From assembly GCA_947469815.1 (NCBI GenBank), contig CANIRI010000043.1:1-11144 (forward strand): a stretch of 11,144 nt of DNA, given 5' to 3'. Below the pieces are notes generated by a model. It was given only the letters and a program-made list of their open reading frames with translations. It had not been told where the DNA came from and searched no databases. Positions 6,407 to 11,144 of the stretch are shown in pieces. A program made the position numbers and the translations under genes. The DNA is from Comamonadaceae bacterium (GTDB lineage Bacteria > Pseudomonadota > Gammaproteobacteria > Burkholderiales > Burkholderiaceae_C). Every line of letters starts with the position of its first letter. Position 1 is the first letter of the stretch.

Positions 6407-7627
6407 TTGTTGCACCAGCAATCCGAATCAAAACTATTGCTGCTGGCTGCGGTGCTGTCTGTCGCCGCTGCGGTTTCCCTGGGCGTAACACGCTTTGCAT
6501 ATGGTTTGTTGTTGCCAGCGATGCGCGACGATCTGGCGTGGTCCTACACCCTCTCTGGTGCCATGAATACCAGCAATGCCTTGGGCTACTTCATTGGAGC
6601 GCTGGTGACCAGCCGTGTGATGGGCTTGTGGGGGCCTGGACGGACTGTTATATGGGCGGGCTTGTTGGCCGCTTTTTTGATGTTGATTCCCGGGTTTTTT
6701 GTGGATTCCACGGTTCTGATCGTCCAGCGCCTTATTGCAGGCATTTTGAGTGCTTTGGTTTTTGTATCGGGGGGCATTCTGGCTGCGCGTATGGGTTCGC
6801 GGCAAGCCGAACGCGCGGGTTTAATTCTGGGTTTGTACTACGGCGGCACCGGTGCTGGCATTGTGGTGTCTGCCTTGTTGGTTCCATGGATTCTGGATAG
6901 CGCGCAGCTGCCGCTTGCACCCTGGGTCTTGGCATGGTGGGCACTGGCGCTGGTCTGCTTGGTGATGGTGGCCATGCTGCGCTGGCCAGTCAAAGTATTG
7001 GCTGCGTGGGAGGCGGACAGTGCAGCGGCTGCGGAACCAGCCCAACCGTTGGCCTGGTGGCCGATGCGCTACGCCTTATCGGGCTACGCCCTGTTTGGGC
7101 TGGGCTATATCGGTTACATGACTTTCGCGGTGGCTTTGTTGCGTGAACACGGCGCCAACAGCGCGGAAGTGGCCTGGTTTTATGGCATTTTGGGCGTGAT
7201 GGTAATGGCATCTTCCCGCATCTGGGCTGGCTTGCTGAACACACACCGTGGTGGTGGCGCATTGGCGCGCTTGAATGCACTGTTGGGTTTTGCTGTCGTT
7301 CTGCCCACGCTCACCGACAACTTCTATGTCTTTGTGCTGTCCGGCGCATTGTTTGGCGCGGTGTTTTTGAGCATCGTGGATTCGACCACCGCCTTCGTCC
7401 GGCTGAACTTCCCCGCCGCTGCGTGGTCTGCGGGAATTGCTGCGTTTACCGTGGTGTTTGCTGTCGGCCAGGTGGTGGGGCCGCTGGCCGTGGGCTGGGT
7501 GGCCGATAGCCATGGCGGCTTGGTGCGCGGCTTCTTGTATTCGGCGCTTGCCCTGTGGATTGGAGCAGCTTGTGCCGGGCTACAAAAACCAGTGGCGCAT
7601 GACGCTCCCGGGCCTCAGGTTTTGTAA
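6407..7627 (+). CDS. YbfB/YjiJ-family MFS transporter
   Basis: This 406-residue, strongly hydrophobic protein has the 12-helix length of the major facilitator superfamily. Its opening (LSVAAAVSLGVTRFAYGLLLPAMRDDLAWSYTLSGAMNTSNALGYFIGAL) is the signature of the YbfB/YjiJ group, inner-membrane permeases of mostly unknown substrate. Later segments such as ERAGLILGLYYGGTGAGIVVSALLVP and GQVVGPLAVGWVAD fit MFS helices 5 and 11. A hydrophilic loop near residues 200-220 (EADSAAAAEPAQ) separates the two six-helix halves. The start is a TTG at 6407 (TTG 6410 also possible). A stop at 6392 excludes anything longer, and no Shine-Dalgarno is visible. The gene ends inside the last 13 bp of the convergent aldolase-family gene. 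The transported substrate is unknown. Confidence 0.87.
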   Translation: MLHQQSESKLLLLAAVLSVAAAVSLGVTRFAYGLLLPAMRDDLAWSYTLSGAMNTSNALGYFIGALVTSRVMGLWGPGRTVIWAGLLAAFLMLIPGFFVDSTVLIVQRLIAGILSALVFVSGGILAARMGSRQAERAGLILGLYYGGTGAGIVVSALLVPWILDSAQLPLAPWVLAWWALALVCLVMVAMLRWPVKVLAAWEADSAAAAEPAQPLAWWPMRYALSGYALFGLGYIGYMTFAVALLREHGANSAEVAWFYGILGVMVMASSRIWAGLLNTHRGGGALARLNALLGFAVVLPTLTDNFYVFVLSGALFGAVFLSIVDSTTAFVRLNFPAAAWSAGIAAFTVVFAVGQVVGPLAVGWVADSHGGLVRGFLYSALALWIGAACAGLQKPVAHDAPGPQVL

Positions 7628-8370
7628 GACGGATCCAGCCGTTCCACTTTGCGCAGCATCGCCGGCCAGGCGAAATCGCCGCCGACTTTGCCGCCATCGG
7701 CTTCCAACATGGCCGCCACCCCTGCCGTAATCGCCGGATTCACATGCACCAGCGGGCCACCGCTTTGCGCGCTGATTTGGATTTGGCAGCTCGCCTCGAA
7801 GTTGAACATCAGCACAAAGGCCTCGGGGATAGATGCGCCCACCACCAGCAAGCCGTGGTTGCGCAGCATCAAGTGGCTGGCGCGCCCCAGGTCGGCTTGC
7901 AGGCGCGGCTTCTCGTCGTCGCGCAGCGCCACCCCTTCGTAATCATGGTAGGCCAGCGAGGCCAGCACATAGGTGGCTTGCTGGCTGATGGGCAGGATGC
8001 CGCAGGCCTGCGCGCTCACCGCAACCCCGGCGCGGGTGTGGGTGTGTAAGACGCAGCCCGCGTCGCCCCGCGCGGCGTGGATCGCGCTGTGGATCACAAA
8101 ACCCGCCGGGTTCACGGGGAAGGGTGTGTCTATAACGGCGTTGCAATTCTGGTCAACCTTGACCAGGCTGCTGGCGGTGATTTCCTCGAACAACAGTCCG
8201 TACGGGTTGATTAAAAAGTGGTGTTCCGGTCCGGGCACCCGCGCGCTGATGTGGGTGTAGATGAGGTCGGTCCACCCATAGGCGGCGACCAGGCGGTAGC
8301 AGGCCGCGAGATCGACCCGCAGCTGCCACTCTGCGGGGCTGACTTCATCTTTGAGTGAACGGATGTGCAT
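7615..8370 (-). CDS. Class II aldolase/adducin-family protein
   Basis: This 251-residue enzyme belongs to the class II aldolase/adducin fold. The family uses a zinc ion held by three histidines for aldol cleavage, epimerisation or decarboxylation (FucA, AraD and relatives). The HTH pair at His109 and His111 (VLHTHTRAG) and the third ligand His172 (MLRNHGLLVVG) are visible, as is the substrate-loop region INPYGLLFEEITASSLVKVD. The closest look is to the uncharacterised proteobacterial group annotated simply as class II aldolase/adducin. The ATG at 8370 is chosen because AGGAG lies 8 bases upstream; the frame extends to a TTG at 8394 that lacks such a site. It appears monocistronic, is divergent from mnmG, and overlaps the MFS 3' end by 13 bp. 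The substrate is not known. Confidence 0.9.
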   Translation of the reverse strand: MHIRSLKDEVSPAEWQLRVDLAACYRLVAAYGWTDLIYTHISARVPGPEHHFLINPYGLLFEEITASSLVKVDQNCNAVIDTPFPVNPAGFVIHSAIHAARGDAGCVLHTHTRAGVAVSAQACGILPISQQATYVLASLAYHDYEGVALRDDEKPRLQADLGRASHLMLRNHGLLVVGASIPEAFVLMFNFEASCQIQISAQSGGPLVHVNPAITAGVAAMLEADGGKVGGDFAWPAMLRKVERLDPSYKT

Positions 8371-8378
8371 GCGGGGGG

Positions 8379-8383
8379 CTCCT
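8379..8383 (-). promoter_or_regulatory. Ribosome binding site deciding the aldolase-family start
   Basis: The - strand reads AGGAG, 8 bases before ATG 8370. It supports that start over the upstream TTG at 8394. Confidence 0.7.
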
Positions 8384-8473
8384 TGGATGCGCAATGGTAG
8401 CCAAGCCGCTGCGCCCGGGCGTTGGGGTCACCCGTAAAATTGACTGCCCCCCGCTGTAAAACCCAAGGACCCC

Positions 8474-10546
8474 ATGCTGTACCCGGAACACTTTGATGTC
8501 ATCGTTGTCGGCGGCGGCCATGCCGGCACCGAGGCGGCGCTGGCGTCCGCGCGCATGGGATGCAAAACCTTGCTGCTGACCCACAACATCGAGACCCTGG
8601 GGCAGATGAGTTGCAACCCCTCCATCGGTGGCATCGGCAAAGGCCATCTGGTCAAAGAGGTCGACGCCCTGGGCGGCGCGATGGCTTTGGCTACCGACGA
8701 GGCCGGCATCCAGTTTCGTATTCTCAATTCCAGCAAAGGCCCCGCCGTGCGCGCCACCCGCGCCCAGGCCGACCGGGTTTTGTACAAGGCGGCGATCCGG
8801 CGCATGCTGGAAAACCAGCCCAACTTGAGCCTGTTTCAACAGGCGGTCGATGATTTGTTGTTGGAGGGTGACCGGGTGGTGGGCGCGGTGACACAAATCG
8901 GCATCACCTTTCGCGCCAAAACCGTGGTGCTGACCGCCGGGACTTTTCTGGACGGCAAGATCCATGTGGGCCTGAATCATTACGGCGCCGGTCGCGCGGG
9001 CGACCCCGCAGCGGGGCGCCTGAGTGCGCGGCTCAAAGAGCTGCAGCTGCCACAGGGGCGGCTCAAAACCGGTACGCCGCCCCGTATTGACGGCCGCAGC
9101 ATCGACTTCTCCCGCTGCCAGGAACAGCCTGGCGACGGCATGCCCGGCGGCATGGGCGCGCAACTCCCGGTGTTCAGTTTCATGGGCCGCGCCAGCCAGC
9201 ACCCGGCGCAGCTGCCCTGCTGGATCACGCATACCAACGCGCAAACGCATGCCATCATCCGCAGCGGCCTGGACCGCAGCCCCATGTTCACCGGAAAGAT
9301 CGAGGGCGTGGGCCCGCGCTACTGCCCCAGCGTGGAGGACAAAGTCCACCGCTTTGCCGACAAAGAAAGCCACCAAATCTTCCTGGAGCCTGAGGGCCTG
9401 ATGACGCACGAGTACTACCCCAATGGCATTTCCACCAGCCTGCCATTCGATATCCAGCTCGCGCTGGTGCGCAGCATGCAGGGGCTGGAGAACGCCCACA
9501 TCCTGCGCCCCGGCTACGCCATTGAATACGATTACTTTGACCCGCGCGCCCTCAAGCGCAGCTTTGAGACGCGCCAGATTACCGGCCTGTTTTTCGCTGG
9601 CCAAATCAATGGCACTACCGGTTATGAAGAGGCCGCCGCACAAGGTTTGTTCGCCGGGGTGAACGCCGCTTTGCAAGCCGGCGCCCAAACCCAGTGGACA
9701 GGCGACACCTGGCTGCCCGGGCGTGACGAGGCCTACATCGGCGTGCTGGTGGATGACCTGATCAGCAAAGGTGTGAACGAGCCCTACCGCATGTTCACCA
9801 GCCGCGCCGAGTACCGATTGCAATTGCGCGAAGACAACGCCGACGCACGGTTGACCGAGGCGGGTCGCAAATTGGGCTTGGTCGACGACGCCCGCTGGGA
9901 TGCGTTCAGCCGCAAGCGGGACGCGGTTTCACGTGAAACAGAGCGCCTGAAAACCACCTGGGTCAGCCCGCAAAAGGTGCCGCTGGCAGATGCGGTGGCG
10001 CTGCTGGGTAAGCCGATGGAGCACGAATACACCCTCATGGACTTGCTGCGCCGCCCGGGCGTGGCGTATCGGGATTTAATGCGCCTGAAAGACGGCGCGT
10101 TTGCCAACCCGGCTTTGTTGGAGCCGGCGGCGCAGGATGACGCCGAGTTATTGCGGCTAGCCATCGTGGAGCAGGTGGAGATTGCGGCGAAGTATTCCGG
10201 TTACATCGACCGCCAGCGCGAAGAAGTGGCCCGCGCCGCGCACTATGAGAGCCTGCGTCTGCCGCCCGAGCTCGATTACCTGCAGGTCACGGCCTTGAGT
10301 TTTGAGGCCCGCCAGCGCCTGAGCCAGCACCGGCCCGAGACCCTGGGCCAGGCTTCACGCTTGTCCGGCATCACGCCAGCCACGATTTCCCTCTTGCTGA
10401 TCCACCTGAAAAAAGGGAGCTTCAAAGGTTTTGCCCGCTTGGGCACGGTGGCCGATGAGGGCGTGGAGCTGGACGGTGGTGTTGATATGGCTGCCGACGT
10501 GGCCGATGCGGTAGGCAGTTTGACGCCCGGCGTGGAGGCGCTTTGA
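8474..10546 (+). CDS. mnmG: tRNA uridine-5-carboxymethylaminomethyl modification enzyme MnmG (GidA)
   Basis: MnmG is the FAD-binding partner of MnmE. Together they install the (carboxymethyl)aminomethyl group at C5 of wobble uridine 34 in certain tRNAs. The N-terminal FAD motif [11 protein letters not shown] is at residues 12-22. Cys47 in [14 protein letters not shown] and Cys284 in [11 protein letters not shown] match the conserved active cysteines. [20 protein letters not shown] and [19 protein letters not shown] are family hallmarks, and the C-terminal helical MnmE/tRNA-binding domain ends near [14 protein letters not shown]. At 690 residues it exceeds the usual ~630, mainly through an acidic, low-complexity tail of about 35-40 residues after GFARLG. 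ATG 8474 has AAGGA just upstream. The gene carries a parS-like palindrome at 9925-9940. rsmG follows immediately. No clear promoter was found in 8371-8473. Confidence 0.97.
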   Translation: MLYPEHFDVIVVGGGHAGTEAALASARMGCKTLLLTHNIETLGQMSCNPSIGGIGKGHLVKEVDALGGAMALATDEAGIQFRILNSSKGPAVRATRAQADRVLYKAAIRRMLENQPNLSLFQQAVDDLLLEGDRVVGAVTQIGITFRAKTVVLTAGTFLDGKIHVGLNHYGAGRAGDPAAGRLSARLKELQLPQGRLKTGTPPRIDGRSIDFSRCQEQPGDGMPGGMGAQLPVFSFMGRASQHPAQLPCWITHTNAQTHAIIRSGLDRSPMFTGKIEGVGPRYCPSVEDKVHRFADKESHQIFLEPEGLMTHEYYPNGISTSLPFDIQLALVRSMQGLENAHILRPGYAIEYDYFDPRALKRSFETRQITGLFFAGQINGTTGYEEAAAQGLFAGVNAALQAGAQTQWTGDTWLPGRDEAYIGVLVDDLISKGVNEPYRMFTSRAEYRLQLREDNADARLTEAGRKLGLVDDARWDAFSRKRDAVSRETERLKTTWVSPQKVPLADAVALLGKPMEHEYTLMDLLRRPGVAYRDLMRLKDGAFANPALLEPAAQDDAELLRLAIVEQVEIAAKYSGYIDRQREEVARAAHYESLRLPPELDYLQVTALSFEARQRLSQHRPETLGQASRLSGITPATISLLLIHLKKGSFKGFARLGTVADEGVELDGGVDMAADVADAVGSLTPGVEAL
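9925..9940. promoter_or_regulatory. parS: parS-like ParB-binding site inside mnmG
   Basis: The 16-mer GGTTTCACGTGAAACA matches the parS consensus TGTTTCACGTGAAACA at 15 of 16 positions and contains the perfect 14-bp palindrome GTTTCACGTGAAAC (9926-9939). In mnmG it encodes Val-Ser-Arg-Glu-Thr with A-ending codons TCA and ACA, unusual for this GC-rich gene, which hints at selection for the DNA site. ParB binds such sites near origins to segregate chromosomes. Confidence 0.85.
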
Positions 10547-10558
10547 CCCCCTCGGCGC

Positions 10559-10564
10559 AGGAGG
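10559..10564 (+). promoter_or_regulatory. Ribosome binding site of rsmG
   Basis: A perfect AGGAGG lies 5 bases before TTG 10570. It favours that start over the earlier TTG at 10543, which has GGAGG only 4 bases before it. Confidence 0.6.
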
Positions 10565-10569
10565 CGCCG

Positions 10570-11144
10570 TTGCGTGCCGGCTTGGCCGCGCTGTCTTTGG
10601 AGTTGTCGGCAGTCCAGGTACAGGGCTTGTTGGACTACGCGGCGCTGATCGCGAAATGGACCCAGGTCTACAACCTCACCGCACTGCGCGACCCGCCGTC
10701 CATTTTGAGCCACCATATTTTGGACAGCCTGGCGGTGCTCCCGCCACTGCAGGCCCACATCGCGGCTACCGCTTGCGATGCGGTTTTGGATGTGGGCTCC
10801 GGCGCGGGCCTGCCCGGTGTGGTGATCGCCTTGTGTTGCCCGGGCTTGCGGGTGGACTGCGTGGACACCGTGGGCAAGAAGGCCGCTTTTATCCAACAGG
10901 CGGCGCTGTCGCTGAAGCTGCCTCTGCTGCGTGGTGTGCACGCGCGGGTGGAGCAGCTGGCCGGGCAATACCCTTTGATCACCTCGCGTGCATTCGCGTC
11001 CCTGGCCGATTTTGTGACCGCCACCAGCGCACAGTTGGCCCCCGGCGGCGTCTGGATGGCGATGAAAGGCCAAACCCCGGACGCCGAAATCGCCGCCTTG
11101 CCCGCAGATATAGAGGTGTTTCACGTGGAACCCTTGGTGGTGCC
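10570..11144 (+). CDS. rsmG: 16S rRNA (guanine527-N7)-methyltransferase RsmG (GidB), truncated by window end
   Basis: RsmG uses S-adenosylmethionine to methylate N7 of G527 in 16S rRNA. The visible 191 residues carry the N-terminal helix region ending LIAKWTQVYNLTALRDP and then HHILDSLAVLPPL. The SAM-binding glycine motif is VLDVGSGAGLPGVVIAL. VDTVGKKAAFIQQ, the ITSRAFASLADF segment and AMKGQTPDAEI, all RsmG hallmarks, follow. Only the last 20 or so residues seem missing. The start is a non-ATG codon: TTG 10570 has AGGAGG 5 bases upstream and puts KW near residue 30 as in E. coli RsmG. TTG 10543, overlapping the mnmG stop, is the alternative and would add nine residues. It follows mnmG directly in the conserved mnmG-rsmG order that often continues into parA-parB. 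Confidence 0.95.
   Translation, partial: MRAGLAALSLELSAVQVQGLLDYAALIAKWTQVYNLTALRDPPSILSHHILDSLAVLPPLQAHIAATACDAVLDVGSGAGLPGVVIALCCPGLRVDCVDTVGKKAAFIQQAALSLKLPLLRGVHARVEQLAGQYPLITSRAFASLADFVTATSAQLAPGGVWMAMKGQTPDAEIAALPADIEVFHVEPLVV
11117..11132. promoter_or_regulatory. parS: Second, degenerate parS-like site inside rsmG
   Basis: TGTTTCACGTGGAACC matches TGTTTCACGTGAAACA at 14 of 16 positions, with the central TTCACGTG intact and a GGAAC right arm like that of GGAAC-type parS variants in other proteobacteria. It lies 1.2 kb from the mnmG site and encodes Val-Phe-His-Val-Glu-Pro in rsmG. Confidence 0.6.

Noticed and set aside
6147..6500. 117-codon - strand frame covering the DnaA-box region
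   Set aside because: It overlaps the MFS start and the AT-rich region, has no ribosome site or known motif, and would put a gene through the repeat cluster. Chance is more likely.
8371..8473. Promoter search in the aldolase/mnmG divergent gap
   Set aside because: TAAAAT and TTGACT occur but not at workable spacing to each other, so no promoter is called.
8345..9823. Long open frame of 492 codons on the - strand across mnmG
   Set aside because: It lies fully antisense to a certain mnmG gene, shows no family motif, and is His/Gln/Gly/Ala-rich as expected for a shadow frame in GC-rich coding DNA.
10276..11124. 282-codon - strand frame across mnmG end and rsmG
   Set aside because: It is antisense to both genes, has low-complexity Gln/Arg/Gly composition and no recognisable domain.
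1..11144. tRNA, rRNA, CRISPR, insertion sequence or riboswitch
   Set aside because: No cloverleaf with a CCA-type end, no spaced direct repeats, no transposase or terminal inverted repeats, and no recognisable riboswitch core were seen on either strand.

Overview
The window is GC-rich chromosomal DNA that looks like a member of the Burkholderiales (Betaproteobacteria), most likely Comamonadaceae. This rests on the protein character of MinCDE, the longer non-ribosomal-operon type of IF-1, MnmG and RsmG, and on the mix of core genes with amidase, PuuE-like and class II aldolase genes. No phage, insertion sequence, CRISPR, tRNA or rRNA gene is visible. Assignment below family level is not possible from the sequence alone.

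Left part (1-3269, + strand): a tight set of three catabolic-looking genes. They are a short (type 2) argC-like N-acetyl-gamma-glutamyl-phosphate reductase, an amidase-signature hydrolase, and a PuuE-like polysaccharide-deacetylase-fold hydrolase whose start overlaps the amidase stop. An upstream gene may end in the first 46 bases. Next comes infA (translation initiation factor IF-1) on the - strand, ending 3 bp from the hydrolase. It is divergent from an Lrp/AsnC-family regulator (3686-4147).

Middle (4169-6118, - strand): the minC-minD-minE operon, which positions the division septum. Upstream of minC is a 288-bp AT-rich gene-free stretch (6119-6406). It holds four copies of a 13-mer related to TGTGnnTAAGTYG, each containing a DnaA-box-like 9-mer. 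An AT-rich tract and a run of TAG triplets lie on the minC side. This layout resembles a bacterial replication origin or a DnaA-regulated promoter region and is the most interesting signal in the window.

Right part: a YbfB/YjiJ-type MFS transporter (+), a class II aldolase/adducin-family enzyme (-) whose 3' end overlaps the MFS gene by 13 bp, then mnmG (gidA) and a truncated rsmG (gidB) on the + strand. A near-perfect parS (ParB-binding) palindrome lies inside mnmG and a second, weaker one inside rsmG. The mnmG-rsmG pair is commonly followed by parA-parB near chromosomal origins, so parAB probably lies just past the right edge.

Taken together, the core genes infA and minCDE point left and mnmG-rsmG point right from the DnaA-box cluster. 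With the parS sites, this suggests an origin-proximal neighbourhood concerned with replication, segregation, division-site selection and translation, with accessory metabolic genes interspersed.
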